Origin: Dechloromonas sp. ZY10
GTDB taxonomy: Bacteria > Pseudomonadota > Gammaproteobacteria > Burkholderiales > Rhodocyclaceae
Assembly (NCBI RefSeq): GCF_041378895.1
Contig: NZ_CP144212.1
Location: 585,001 to 649,000, forward strand
Direction: 5' to 3'
DNA: 64,000 nucleotides
The notes under the pieces are model-generated. The model did not search any database. It had not been told where the DNA came from and was given only the letters and a program-made list of their open reading frames with translations. Position 1 is the first letter of the stretch. Every line of letters starts with the position of its first letter. The position numbers were made by a program, and so were the translations under genes. Shown here one piece after another: positions 46,755 through 56,652 of the stretch.

Positions 46755-49232
46755 TCAGGCCGGGGCCCGTGCGTGCAGGAAGGCAAAGGCGGCGGCGCTG
46801 GTCAGCGGCTTGCTGAACAGATAGCCCTGGACCTCGTCGCAGCCGTTGCTGCGCAGCAATTCCAGCTGGTCGGCAGTTTCGACCCCTTCAGCGATCACGT
46901 TGAGGCCCAGCGAATGCGCCAGGGCGATGGTGCCGAAGGCGATGGCGCGGTCGTTGAGATCGTGCTCGATATCGGCAACGAAGGAGCGGTCGATCTTCAG
47001 ATGGTCGATCGGGAAGCGTTTGAGATAGGCCAGCGACGAGTAGCCGGTGCCGAAGTCATCGACTGCCAGGGTGACGCCCATCCGGCGCAGCCGCTGCAGG
47101 ATTTCGATGGCTTCCTCGGGGTTTTCCATCACCGAGCTTTCGGTGATTTCAAGTTCGAGCAGTTCGGCCGGCAGGCCGGATTCGGCCAGTGCGCCGGCAA
47201 CACTCTCGCAAAAATCTCGGCGCCGCAATTGCCGCGCCGAGACGTTGACCGCCACCCGCATCGGCTGCAGACCGGCATCGAGCCAGTGCTTCATTTCACG
47301 GCAGGCGTTGCGCATCACCCATTCGCCTATCTCGACAATCAGCCCCATTTCTTCGGCCACCGGGATGAAGCGTGCCGGCGAGATCATACCGTCGCTTGGA
47401 TGGTGCCAGCGCAGCAGTGCTTCTACCCCGGTCGGCCGGCCGCTGTCGCCAGCGAACTGCGGCTGGTAGGCAATGGCGAATTCGTTGCGGGCAATCGCAT
47501 GGCGCAGCTTGCGTTCGATATCCATGCGCTCGCTTGCCGCCTGGTTCATCTCGGCGGCGTAGAACTGGTAGTTGTTCCGCCCCGCAGCCTTGGCGTGGTA
47601 CATCGCGGTGTCGGCATTTTTCAACAGCGAGTCGGCATCGGGGCCATCGTCGGGGAAAATGCTGATGCCGATCGACGGGCTGGTGTGCAACTCGTGGGTG
47701 TCGACCTGCACCGGCGTGGCCAGCGCCGCAATGATCTTGCTGGCGACCAGCGCCGAATCCGCCGGCGTGCTGATTTCCGGCAGCAGGATGACGAACTCGT
47801 CGCCTCCCAGGCGGGCGACGAAGTCGGTTTCGCGGATGATGTTGGACAGCCGGCAGGCGACTTCGCGCAGCAGTTCGTCGCCGACCGGGTGGCCGAGCGT
47901 GTCGTTGATGATCTTGAAGCGGTCGAGATCAAGGAACATCATCGCCAGTCGCCGCTCGTAGCGGCGGGCTTCGGGCAGCAACTGGGCGAGGCGGATGGCC
48001 AGCGCCATCCGGTTGGGCAGGCCGGTCAGCGGATCGTGCTGCGCAATATGGCGCATGCGTTCCTCGACTGCCTTGCGCTCGGTGATGTCGGCCAGGATCC
48101 AGATATGGTGGGTCGGATTGCCGGTATGCGGGTCATCCACCCGGCTGACGCGGATGCCGGCCGGGAACTCGTCGCCTCCTTTGCGGGCAATGTCGGCTTC
48201 CCCGCTCCACAGGCCGCGCAGGCCCACCTGTTCGCGCAGGTGTTCGCTCGATTCGTCGGCACTCAGCGCGATCAGCCCAAAAATGTCATGCCCGACCAGT
48301 TCGTAAGTCGCATAGCCGGTCATTTGCATCATCGCCGGGTTGATCGAGACGATCCGGTGCGCTTCGTCGGTGACCACGATGCCGGCAGGCGTGTGCGTGA
48401 ACACCTTTTGCGCCAGTTGTTCGCGTTCGGCGCTGGCCCGGCGTTCGCTGATGTCGGTGTAGATGGTGACGAAGCTGCCGTCGGGCAGCGGCACGCCACG
48501 GACATCGAGGGTCTTGCCGTTGGGGCGGGTACGTTCGAAATGATGCGCTTCGTGCTTGCTGGCGCGGGCCAGCAGCGAGCGGACGATGGCTTCGCAGTCC
48601 CCCGGTCCGTATTCGCCGCGCGCAGCATTGAAGCGGAAGAGCTTCTCCATCGTCACCGGCGCGTCATTGAGCAGGGCATCGGGCAGATCGAGCAGGCGGG
48701 GAAATTCGCGGTTGTGCAGGGCCAGCGTCTGCTGGCTATCGAACAGGCTGACCGCGCTGGGAATGCTTTCGATCACCGTGTTCAGCAGGTCGTGGTGGGT
48801 GCGCAGCTTTTCTTCGGCGGCCTTGCGTTCGGTAATGTCGGTATAGGTGGTGATGAAGCCGGCGAGAACGCCGTCAATGTACAGCGGCTCGCCCTGCACC
48901 AAGTGGGTGCGGCCATTCGGGCGGGTACGCTCGAAACGGTGGGCCTCGAATTTTTGCGCCAGTTCGGTGATCCGGGCCACGTGCTCGGCCGGGTCGCCCG
49001 GCCCGTATTCGCCGCGCTCGGCCGGGATGCGGATCAACTCGGAGAAGTGCACCCCTTCATAAACCGCGTTGGCCGGCAGGTTGAGCACCTCGACAAAGCC
49101 GGCGTTCCACACCCGGAGGTAGAGGTTTTCGTCGAAAACACTGATCCCTTGCGGCATGCTGGCCAGGATGGCACGCAGGTAAGCCTGCCGACGCCGGTGG
49201 TCGTCGCCGGGCAGCGGAGTGTTATCGGGCAT
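46755..49232 (-). CDS. PAS-PAS-PAS-GGDEF-EAL cyclic-di-GMP enzyme
   Basis: An 825-residue soluble protein. Two similar PAS domains with PNGR/PNGK-type repeats (about 15-135 and 150-265) and a third PAS (about 275-390) precede a GGDEF domain (DLDRFKIINDTLGH, LGGDEF at 475-480) and an EAL domain (EALLRW at 604-609; DDFGTGYSSL). Both catalytic motifs look intact, so it could make and break cyclic-di-GMP. The first two PAS domains resemble each other closely (RGEYGPGD in both), indicating internal duplication. No Shine-Dalgarno is clear before ATG 49232; a start 26 codons earlier is possible. Confidence 0.92.
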   Translation of the reverse strand: MPDNTPLPGDDHRRRQAYLRAILASMPQGISVFDENLYLRVWNAGFVEVLNLPANAVYEGVHFSELIRIPAERGEYGPGDPAEHVARITELAQKFEAHRFERTRPNGRTHLVQGEPLYIDGVLAGFITTYTDITERKAAEEKLRTHHDLLNTVIESIPSAVSLFDSQQTLALHNREFPRLLDLPDALLNDAPVTMEKLFRFNAARGEYGPGDCEAIVRSLLARASKHEAHHFERTRPNGKTLDVRGVPLPDGSFVTIYTDISERRASAEREQLAQKVFTHTPAGIVVTDEAHRIVSINPAMMQMTGYATYELVGHDIFGLIALSADESSEHLREQVGLRGLWSGEADIARKGGDEFPAGIRVSRVDDPHTGNPTHHIWILADITERKAVEERMRHIAQHDPLTGLPNRMALAIRLAQLLPEARRYERRLAMMFLDLDRFKIINDTLGHPVGDELLREVACRLSNIIRETDFVARLGGDEFVILLPEISTPADSALVASKIIAALATPVQVDTHELHTSPSIGISIFPDDGPDADSLLKNADTAMYHAKAAGRNNYQFYAAEMNQAASERMDIERKLRHAIARNEFAIAYQPQFAGDSGRPTGVEALLRWHHPSDGMISPARFIPVAEEMGLIVEIGEWVMRNACREMKHWLDAGLQPMRVAVNVSARQLRRRDFCESVAGALAESGLPAELLELEITESSVMENPEEAIEILQRLRRMGVTLAVDDFGTGYSSLAYLKRFPIDHLKIDRSFVADIEHDLNDRAIAFGTIALAHSLGLNVIAEGVETADQLELLRSNGCDEVQGYLFSKPLTSAAAFAFLHARAPA

Positions 49233-49393
49233 GGTCACGAACTGAAACGGCCTAGGTTTATTGTTGTCTGCGGCCAATGATAGCCGATGCTGTTGCCGCC
49301 GGCCATGCACTGAGCGAGGGCATCGAATCGCTAGTCGCGAAAATGCGTGTCCCGGTCTCCGCTTGCCGGTAATTTCGCCGCATAATACGGCGG

Positions 49394-50134
49394 ATGAATC
49401 AGCCTCGTTTTTATTGCCGCGAGCCTCTGGCGCCGGCTGCCCATATTGAACTGCCGGAGCCGGTGGCGCGGCACGCGGTACGCGTGCTGCGCCTGGCGCC
49501 TGGTACTGAAATCACCTTGTTCGACGGTCGCGGCGGCGAATATCCGGCGCAACTGAGCCGCATCGAAAAAGACCGCGCCTATGCCGTGCTCGGCGACTGG
49601 CGGGAGACCGAGTGCGAATCGCCGCTGGCGGTGACGCTGGTGCAGGCGGTGCAGGCCGGCGACAAGATGGACTTCACCATTCAGAAGGCCGTCGAGCTCG
49701 GGGTTGGCGGCGTGGTGCCGGTCGATAGCCGGCGCAGTGTCGTCCGCCTGGCTGGCGAACGGGCGGCCAAACGGGTAGCCCACTGGCAGGGCGTGGCCGC
49801 TTCGGCCTGTGAACAGTGCGGTCGCAATCAGGTGCCGCCGGTGACCCAGATCGAAAAGCTGGAGCACTGGCTGGCCCGCCCGGCAGCCGCCGGAACCTTG
49901 CGCCTGATGCTGTCACCGACGGCGACGCAGACGCTGGCTGATCTGGCGCCGGCGAATCGGATTGAACTGCTGATCGGCGCCGAAGGGGGGCTTGATCCGC
50001 AGGAAATGCTCGCGGCGGAACAGGCGGGATTCCAGGCCGTACGCCTGGGGCCGCGCGTGTTGCGCACCGAAACGGCGGGACTGGCGGCGCTGGCGGCGTT
50101 GCAGGTCCTTTGGGGAGACTTCAGGGAGGGGTAG
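49394..50134 (+). CDS. rsmE: 16S rRNA m3U1498 methyltransferase
   Basis: SPOUT-class methyltransferase acting on 16S rRNA. The 246-residue protein starts MNQPRFYCREPLAPAAHIEL with a PUA-like domain and ends with the SAM-binding trefoil knot (LLIGAEGGLDPQEM, LGPRVLRTETAGLAALAAL). It is followed after only 3 nt by the polyphosphate:AMP phosphotransferase gene. Divergent from the PAS-GGDEF-EAL gene, with a 161-nt spacer. Confidence 0.95.
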   Translation: MNQPRFYCREPLAPAAHIELPEPVARHAVRVLRLAPGTEITLFDGRGGEYPAQLSRIEKDRAYAVLGDWRETECESPLAVTLVQAVQAGDKMDFTIQKAVELGVGGVVPVDSRRSVVRLAGERAAKRVAHWQGVAASACEQCGRNQVPPVTQIEKLEHWLARPAAAGTLRLMLSPTATQTLADLAPANRIELLIGAEGGLDPQEMLAAEQAGFQAVRLGPRVLRTETAGLAALAALQVLWGDFREG

Positions 50135-50137
50135 GGA

Positions 50138-51646
50138 ATGTTCGAATCCGCAGAGCTGGGCCACACCATCGACAAGGAAACCTTCAAGCGCGAAGTGCCG
50201 AAGCTGCGCGCCGAATTGCTCGATGTGCAATACGACATGCTGCAAAAAAAGGAGTTTCCGGTCGTTATCCTGATTTCCGGGGTCGACGGCTCGGGCAAGG
50301 GCGAAACCATCAACCTGCTGTATTCATGGATGGATCCGCGCCACATCTCCACCCTGGCTTTCTCGGCGCCGAGCGACGAGGAGCGTTCGCGTCCCTACAT
50401 GTGGCGTTACTGGCGGGCGTTGCCACCCAAGGGCAAGGTCGGCATCTTTGCCGGCTCCTGGTACTCACAGCCGATCACCGACCGGATTCGCGGCGAAATG
50501 CGGCGCTCCGACCTCGACCAGCGGCTCGACGACATCAACCGTTTCGAGGCGATGCTGGTCAACGAAGGCGCGCTGGTCCTCAAGTTCTGGTTCCATCTGT
50601 CGCACGACGGCCAGAAGAAGCGGCTCAAGGCGCTGGAAAAGGACCCGCGAACGGCCTGGCGGGTGACCAAGGAAAGCTACGACCGGCTGAAGACCTACGA
50701 CAAGCTGCAGGATGTCGCCGGCCACGTGCTGCGCGTGACCAACAGCGCGCATGCGCCGTGGATTATCGTCGAAGGCACCAATGATGAATACCGCTCGCTG
50801 ACTGTCGGCCGCATCGTGCTTGATGCGATGAAGCGCCGCCTGCAGCAGGAAGGGCGGCAGCAGGTGCCGGTGGCGCCGCCGATCGTGCATGCCATTGACC
50901 AGAAAAACGTGCTTTCCGAGCTGGATCTGACGCAAAAGCTGGCGAAGAAGGAATACGCGCAACAACTCTCGCATTACCAGGCCAAGTTGTCGGAACTGGT
51001 ACGGCGGCCGGAGTTTGTCGACAAGCATTCGCTGGTCCTGGTTTTCGAAGGTTCGGACGCAGCCGGCAAGGGCGGCAGCATCCGCCGCGTCGGTGCCGCG
51101 CTCGATGCGCGCCAGTACCAGATCGTGCCGATTGCTGCGCCGACCGAGGAAGAACGCGCCCAGCCTTATCTCTGGCGCTTCTGGCGGCACATGCCACGCA
51201 CCGGCCGGGCGACGATTTTTGACCGTTCATGGTACGGTCGCGTCCTCGTTGAACGGGTCGAGGGCTTTTGCTCCAACGCCGACTGGCTGCGCGCCTATGC
51301 CGAGATCAACGATTTCGAGCATCAGCTCGACGATGCCGGCGCCATCGTCGTCAAGTTCTGGTTGCAGATCAGCGACGACGAGCAGTTGCGCCGCTTCAAG
51401 GAGCGTCAGGATACCGAGTTCAAACGCTTCAAGATCACCGACGAAGACTGGCGCAACCGCGAAAAGTGGAACGACTACGTGGTCGCCGTCTGCGACATGG
51501 TCGACCGCACCTCGACCGGGCAGGCGCCATGGACTCTGGTCGAAGCCAACGACAAGAATTTTGCCCGTGTCAAAGTCCTGAAAACCATTTGCGACAGGAT
51601 CGAGGCCGTACTCAAGCAGGAAGAAGGGAAAAACAGCAAATCATGA
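50138..51646 (+). CDS. pap: Polyphosphate:AMP phosphotransferase (class II PPK2)
   Basis: Uses polyphosphate to phosphorylate AMP to ADP. The 502-residue protein is a tandem of two PPK2 domains, each with a Walker A loop: VDGSGKGETIN near residue 50 and SDAAGKGGSIRR near residue 306. The fused two-domain form is characteristic of PAP rather than single-domain polyP:ADP enzymes. It starts 3 nt after rsmE and overlaps argA by 4 nt, so rsmE-pap-argA-yggX look like one transcript. Confidence 0.9.
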   Translation: MFESAELGHTIDKETFKREVPKLRAELLDVQYDMLQKKEFPVVILISGVDGSGKGETINLLYSWMDPRHISTLAFSAPSDEERSRPYMWRYWRALPPKGKVGIFAGSWYSQPITDRIRGEMRRSDLDQRLDDINRFEAMLVNEGALVLKFWFHLSHDGQKKRLKALEKDPRTAWRVTKESYDRLKTYDKLQDVAGHVLRVTNSAHAPWIIVEGTNDEYRSLTVGRIVLDAMKRRLQQEGRQQVPVAPPIVHAIDQKNVLSELDLTQKLAKKEYAQQLSHYQAKLSELVRRPEFVDKHSLVLVFEGSDAAGKGGSIRRVGAALDARQYQIVPIAAPTEEERAQPYLWRFWRHMPRTGRATIFDRSWYGRVLVERVEGFCSNADWLRAYAEINDFEHQLDDAGAIVVKFWLQISDDEQLRRFKERQDTEFKRFKITDEDWRNREKWNDYVVAVCDMVDRTSTGQAPWTLVEANDKNFARVKVLKTICDRIEAVLKQEEGKNSKS

Positions 51647-52962
51647 GCGATACCGCCTACGACGAGAACTTCGTCGCCTGGTTCCGGGCCGTCACCCCGT
51701 ACATCAACGCCTTTCGCGGCCGCACCTTTGTCATCGCCTTCGGTGGCAAGGCGGTGCAGAGCGAGTTCGCCAAGACGCTCGCCTACGACGTCAATCTGCT
51801 GGTCGCGCTGGGTATCCGCCTGGTGCTGGTGCATGGTGCCCGACCGCAGATCGAGGAAGAGTTGCGCGAAAAGAACCTGGAGTCGAAATATCATCGTGGC
51901 TACCGCGTGACCGACGCCGAGGCGCTCGATTGCGTGCTCGACGCGGTCGGCAGCGTCTATCTCGAAATCGAGGCGATGCTGTCGCAGGGCTTGCCCAATA
52001 CGCCGATGGCCAACAGCCGGATTCGCGTGATCGGCGGCAACTTCATCACCGGCCAGCCGATCGGCGTGCTCGACGGGATCGACATGCAGTACGCCGGCAA
52101 GGTGCGCAAGGTCGACGCCGAGGGGATCAACGCCCAGCTCGGTCTTGGCAATATCGTGCTGCTCAACTGCGAGGGTGCGTCACCGACCGGCGAAATCTTC
52201 AACCTGCAGATGGAAGAGGCGGCCGAAGCGGTGGCGGTGGCGATCAAGGCCGACAAGCTGGTGTACCTCACCGACAGCCGTGGCGTCACCGACCAGAGCG
52301 GCGAACTGCTCGACGCGATCACCGCCGATGAGGCCGACGATCTGATCAAGGACGGCGAATGGCTGTCCACCGACTTGCGCCGCTACCTGCCGTGCAGCGT
52401 GCGCGCGACCCAGGCTGGCGTCGGCCGGGTGCACCTGATCGGCTTCGAGCAGGACGGCGCCTTGCTGCGCGAGTTGTTTACCCACGACGGCGTCGGTACG
52501 GTGATCACCCGCGAGTCGCTGGAAAACATCCGCGAAGCCAAACCGGACGATATCGCGGCGCTGATTGCGCTGATCGAGCCGATGGAAGAGGAGGGCATCC
52601 TGGTGCACCGGCCGCGCGAACTGCTCGAACGCGAAATCGATCATTTCTCGATCATGCTGCACGACGGCATCATCGTCGGCTGTGCCGCGCTCTACCCGCA
52701 TTCCGAGGACGAAGCCGAACTGGCCTGCCTGGCGGTTAGCCACGATCACCGGGAATGGGGTTACGGCGAGCAGTTGATGAAGCGGATCGAGCGGCGGGCC
52801 CGGCGGCTCGGCATCAAACGCCTGTGTGTGCTGACCACGCGCACCGAGCACTGGTTCGTCGAGCGCGGCTTCAAGCTTGGCACGGTCGACGACCTGCCGG
52901 CGAAAAAACGCGACATGTACAACTATCAGCGGCGCTCCAAGGTCCTGTTCAAGACCTTATAA
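51643..52962 (+). CDS. argA: Amino-acid N-acetyltransferase (N-acetylglutamate synthase)
   Basis: First step of arginine synthesis. The 439-residue protein has an N-terminal amino-acid-kinase-like domain ([46 protein letters not shown]) that binds arginine for feedback control, and a C-terminal GNAT acetyltransferase domain ([16 protein letters not shown]...[20 protein letters not shown]). Length matches the classical ArgA. The start overlaps the pap stop as ATGA. Confidence 0.95.
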   Translation: MSDTAYDENFVAWFRAVTPYINAFRGRTFVIAFGGKAVQSEFAKTLAYDVNLLVALGIRLVLVHGARPQIEEELREKNLESKYHRGYRVTDAEALDCVLDAVGSVYLEIEAMLSQGLPNTPMANSRIRVIGGNFITGQPIGVLDGIDMQYAGKVRKVDAEGINAQLGLGNIVLLNCEGASPTGEIFNLQMEEAAEAVAVAIKADKLVYLTDSRGVTDQSGELLDAITADEADDLIKDGEWLSTDLRRYLPCSVRATQAGVGRVHLIGFEQDGALLRELFTHDGVGTVITRESLENIREAKPDDIAALIALIEPMEEEGILVHRPRELLEREIDHFSIMLHDGIIVGCAALYPHSEDEAELACLAVSHDHREWGYGEQLMKRIERRARRLGIKRLCVLTTRTEHWFVERGFKLGTVDDLPAKKRDMYNYQRRSKVLFKTL

Positions 52963-52991
52963 TCCACCGCCTCAACCTGAAGGAGTGTTCC

Positions 52992-53264
52992 ATGACCCGC
53001 ATGGTCAATTGCATCAAGCTCGGCCGCGAAGCCGAAGGTCTCGACCGTCCGCCCTATCCCGGCGCACTCGGTCAGCGCATTTTCGAGCAAGTCTCGAAGG
53101 AAGCCTGGCAGCAGTGGATCAAGCTGCAGACGATGATCATCAACGAAAACCGTTTGAACCTCGTCGATGCCCGCCATCGCAAGTACCTCGCCGAGCAGGT
53201 CGAGAAGCATTTCTTCGGCGAAGGTGCCGACCAGATCCAGGGCTACGTGCCGCCGGCTGCCTGA
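52992..53264 (+). CDS. yggX: Probable Fe(2+)-trafficking / oxidative damage protection protein
   Basis: A 90-residue YggX-family protein ([20 protein letters not shown], then [20 protein letters not shown]). The Cys at position 7 is the conserved family residue that helps protect iron-sulfur clusters. AGGAG 6 nt upstream. It starts 29 nt after argA and ends just before a strong terminator. Confidence 0.95.
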   Translation: MTRMVNCIKLGREAEGLDRPPYPGALGQRIFEQVSKEAWQQWIKLQTMIINENRLNLVDARHRKYLAEQVEKHFFGEGADQIQGYVPPAA

Positions 53265-53282
53265 TACTACTGGCCGCTATCC

Positions 53283-53312
53283 GGAAAAAAGCACCTGCGG
53301 GTGCTTTTTTCC
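53283..53312. terminator. Bidirectional intrinsic terminator
   Basis: GGAAAAAAGCACC (53283-53295) and GGTGCTTTTTTCC (53300-53312), a perfect 13-bp stem with a 4-nt loop between the convergent yggX and hybrid-kinase genes. Confidence 0.93.
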
Positions 53313-53313
53313 A

Positions 53314-53337
53314 TTTTTCACGGTCGACCGTGAAAAA
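53314..53337. repeat. Dispersed palindrome copy, longest and perfect
   Basis: Exact core (53321-53330) extended symmetrically to TTTTTCACGG...CCGTGAAAAA. It begins two nt after the preceding terminator and ends two nt before the hybrid-kinase stop codon. Confidence 0.93.
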
Positions 53338-53339
53338 AA

Positions 53340-56300
53340 CTACATTTCCTGCCCCAAGGGCGATTCCTGGCGGCAAGGCGGCTTCAGGTACTGGTCGATT
53401 TCCTTTTCCAGGTCAATGCAGGCAGCCAGTAGCTCCTCGGCCTTGCCTGCGAGCGCCGGGCAGGCTTCGTAGGCGCATTGTTCGGTTTCTCCGGCCAGTT
53501 CGGCCAGCGGCTGCGCGGCCAGGGTTGCGGTACACCCCTTGAGTCCATGCGCGATGCGACCGACAGCTTGACGGTCGGAGGCCGCAAGCGCTTGGCGTAG
53601 GTCGGCAATGCCGCTGTTCAGGGTAGTGCATCCGGCTTTCAGTAATCGCTCGATGAAGTCCGGTTTGCTGGCGTAGCGGGCTTCCAGCACCGGCCAGTCG
53701 ATCCCCGGTGGCACCGGCGACGCAGATGCGGGCTTGTCCGGGAGCGCGGCTTGAGCGGCGGCGGAGGCGTGCTGGCGGGCATGGCGAAGCAGAACATGCA
53801 CCAATTGGTTCTGGTCCAGCGGTTTTGTAATCTGGTCGAGCATTCCGGCCGCGAGGCAGCGTTCCCGTTCCTCGGCCAGGGCGTGTGCCGTTTGTGCTAC
53901 GACCGGCGGCGCATCGGCAATCTGGCGGATCGCCCGGGTCGCGGCGCAGCCATCGAGTTCCGGCATCTGCACGTCCATCAGCACAATATCGAAATCGCGG
54001 GGGGTCGCCCGGATCCGGTTCAGCGCTTGCAGACCGTCGCTGGCCGACGTAACCGTTGCGCCTTCCGCGAGTAGCATTTCCTCCACTACCAGCCGGTTAA
54101 CCTCGTTATCGTCGGCAACCAATACCCGCATTCCGGCCAGGCGCCGGCTGCCGTCGCCTCCGGCAAAGGCTGCGGCGGGCGGGGTCGGGAGCCCGTCGGC
54201 GAGAGGGCTGGGCAGCCGGACGATGAACTCGGTGCCGCGACCGACTTCGCTGCTGACGCTGATCTGCCCGCCCATCAGTCCGACCAGGCTGCGGGTAATG
54301 CTCAGGCCGAGCCCGGTGCCGCCGTAGCGCCGGGTGGTGCTGCCATCGGCTTGCTCGAACGGCGCAAACATCCGTTGCAACTGTTCCGGCGGAATTCCGA
54401 TACCACTGTCGCGGACCCGGATTTCCAGTTGTTCGCGATAACTCAGCTGTAGCTGAATGCTTCCCCGTTCGGTGAATTTCACCGCATTGGCAATCAGGTT
54501 CAGCATGATTTGCGAGATGCGCAACGGGTCGCCCAGGCACGGGACTGCCAACTCGGGGGCGCAGTCCACCGTCAGTTCCAGGCCCTTGTCGCGGGCGCTT
54601 TCGGCCAGCATGGCGGCAGTCGATTGCGCCAGCGGCGGCAGGAGTACGGGAACGTGCTCGATCTGCATCTTGCCGGCTTCGAGCTTGGACAGGTCGAGGA
54701 TGTCGTTGATGATGCCGAGCAGCAGGCGGCCGGAGTCGAGAATCCGGCCAAAATGGCGCTGCATTTGTGGCTGGCGGTCGCTTTGCCGGAGTCCGATCTG
54801 GGCCGTACCGAGAATCCCGTTGAGCGGGGTGCGAATCTCGTGGCTCATGTTGGCGAGGAACTCCCCCTTGGCCCGGGCCAGCCTTTCTGCCTCGGTACGT
54901 GCTGCTTCGCGGGCCAGGTCGGCTTCGCGCTGGGCGGTGATGTCGGTGAAGCTGACCACGCAGCCGATTTCGTGGCCGTCGAGAATCAATGGCCGGCTTT
55001 CACAACGGGCCGGAAAGTCGTAGCCGGCGGCATGGCGCAACATCGTTTCGCCGGCGAAGCCGGTAGTGCCCGGGGTCAGAGGGTGGTCGGGAATATCGCC
55101 GGGTAATAGCTGGCAGTCGTGCAGCGAGCGCCCGACCAGAGCGGCCGGTTCCTGACCAAGCATGATCGCGCCCGAACGGTTGATGAACAGGATGCGGCCC
55201 TGCTCGTCGATGCCATAAAGACCGGCTGCGCTGGAATCGAGGATCAGCTGGATTTTTTCCCGCGATTCCTCAAGTGCCCGGGTGCGGCTGCGCACCTCTT
55301 CCTCCAGCCGCTGCTGCTGGGCCTCCAGCGCTTGCTTGGCACGCCGGCGTTCACTGATGTCGCGCTTGATGGCGATGAAGTAGCTGACCTGGCCTCCGCT
55401 GTCATGGAAGGGGGTAATCGATTGTTCCTCGTAGTATTCGGAACCGTCTCGCCGCCGGCTGCTGGTTTCTCCCCGCCACAAGCGTCCTTCGAGCAAACCG
55501 TGCATCAGGGCCTCGTAGAAGTCCGGCTCAGCCTGCTGCCAGTAGTCGAAATCGTGGTAGCGCCGACCGATGGTCGCGCTTTTTGGATAACCGCTCAGCC
55601 GGTTGTAGGCCGGGTTGGCCCAGACCACCTTGCCGTCCACGGCGGCGATCAGGATCGCGTCGTCGCTCGCCTTGAGCGCTGCGGATTGAAGATGGAGCAG
55701 GGTTTCGACGGCTTTTTGTTCGGTGACATTGCGGATGCACAGCGAGACCCCGACGACTTGCTGCCCGGCGCTGCGCAGCGGTGCAATGGTGAACGTCACG
55801 CTGATTTCTTCGCCCAGCTTGCTGCGGGCCGCACTTTGGTGGCGCAGTACGGTTTCCCCCCAGATTGCCTGGCGGACCTTCTGGGCCAATGCCTGCGGCG
55901 AAGGAAGTCCGAGCAGGGTTTCTACTGGCTGGCCGACCGCTTCCTCGACAGAACATCCGAACAATTGCTCGGCCGCCGGATTCCAACTGCTGACCCGGCC
56001 TTCGCGATCACAACTGACCAAGGCATCTTCCGATGCCGCGACAATTGCTGACAGCCGGTCGCGCATCTGCTCCCAGCGTTTGCGCTGCTCGATCTCGCGT
56101 ACGCAGACGAACAGATGGCGGCGTCCGTGCAAGGTGAAGCCCACGGCACTGGCCTCGATTTCGCAATAGCTGTCATCGGCGCGCCATTGAGTGGCCTCGA
56201 AAGTGCTCGGCTGGTCGAGCGAGAGGTAGCCCTGGAGCACGCCTTCGGCGACTTCGCTCGCAGACCATTCGCGGATCCAGCCAGAAACGTGGCGGCCGAG

Positions 56301-56639
56301 CAGGTCCGGTCGGGAACGGCCGAGCATCCGGCAGAACGAATCGCTGGCCTCGATGACCTGGCCGTGCTCGTTGAGGATGTAGATCCCGTCGCTGGCCTGG
56401 CTGAGAAACAGGCGGAATTTTTCCGCTTCGTGGCGGCATGCCCGCAGCTTGCGGCCAATCAGGCAACTGATTGCGGTTACCAGAGCCAGCAAGGCCAGAC
56501 TGAACGGTAGAAGTTCGTGCAGGCTAAAGCTGCGAGTCGGCGTGGCAACGATTTCTGCGTGCAGCGACCAGGCCGTTGCCGACAGGCACAGCAGGTTGAG
56601 CAGTAGGAGCAGGCCTGCGAGCGGTTTTATTGGGCGCAT
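53340..56639 (-). CDS. Large hybrid sensor kinase, TM-PAS(x4)-HisKA-HATPase-REC-HPt
   Basis: A 1099-residue protein. Two membrane segments (about 6-26 and 43-62) with a short periplasmic loop, four PAS domains (about 75-190, 195-310, 315-430, 465-575), a coiled coil (about 435-465), HisKA with His600 in [13 protein letters not shown], ATPase motifs ([33 protein letters not shown]), a receiver with Asp889 in IVLMDVQMPELDG, and an HPt domain with His1031 in RIAHGLKGC. All phosphorelay residues are present, so it can phosphorylate in four steps. It starts 13 nt after the response regulator gene. Confidence 0.93.
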   Translation of the reverse strand: MRPIKPLAGLLLLLNLLCLSATAWSLHAEIVATPTRSFSLHELLPFSLALLALVTAISCLIGRKLRACRHEAEKFRLFLSQASDGIYILNEHGQVIEASDSFCRMLGRSRPDLLGRHVSGWIREWSASEVAEGVLQGYLSLDQPSTFEATQWRADDSYCEIEASAVGFTLHGRRHLFVCVREIEQRKRWEQMRDRLSAIVAASEDALVSCDREGRVSSWNPAAEQLFGCSVEEAVGQPVETLLGLPSPQALAQKVRQAIWGETVLRHQSAARSKLGEEISVTFTIAPLRSAGQQVVGVSLCIRNVTEQKAVETLLHLQSAALKASDDAILIAAVDGKVVWANPAYNRLSGYPKSATIGRRYHDFDYWQQAEPDFYEALMHGLLEGRLWRGETSSRRRDGSEYYEEQSITPFHDSGGQVSYFIAIKRDISERRRAKQALEAQQQRLEEEVRSRTRALEESREKIQLILDSSAAGLYGIDEQGRILFINRSGAIMLGQEPAALVGRSLHDCQLLPGDIPDHPLTPGTTGFAGETMLRHAAGYDFPARCESRPLILDGHEIGCVVSFTDITAQREADLAREAARTEAERLARAKGEFLANMSHEIRTPLNGILGTAQIGLRQSDRQPQMQRHFGRILDSGRLLLGIINDILDLSKLEAGKMQIEHVPVLLPPLAQSTAAMLAESARDKGLELTVDCAPELAVPCLGDPLRISQIMLNLIANAVKFTERGSIQLQLSYREQLEIRVRDSGIGIPPEQLQRMFAPFEQADGSTTRRYGGTGLGLSITRSLVGLMGGQISVSSEVGRGTEFIVRLPSPLADGLPTPPAAAFAGGDGSRRLAGMRVLVADDNEVNRLVVEEMLLAEGATVTSASDGLQALNRIRATPRDFDIVLMDVQMPELDGCAATRAIRQIADAPPVVAQTAHALAEERERCLAAGMLDQITKPLDQNQLVHVLLRHARQHASAAAQAALPDKPASASPVPPGIDWPVLEARYASKPDFIERLLKAGCTTLNSGIADLRQALAASDRQAVGRIAHGLKGCTATLAAQPLAELAGETEQCAYEACPALAGKAEELLAACIDLEKEIDQYLKPPCRQESPLGQEM

Positions 56640-56652
56640 CGGCGTAGCTGAT

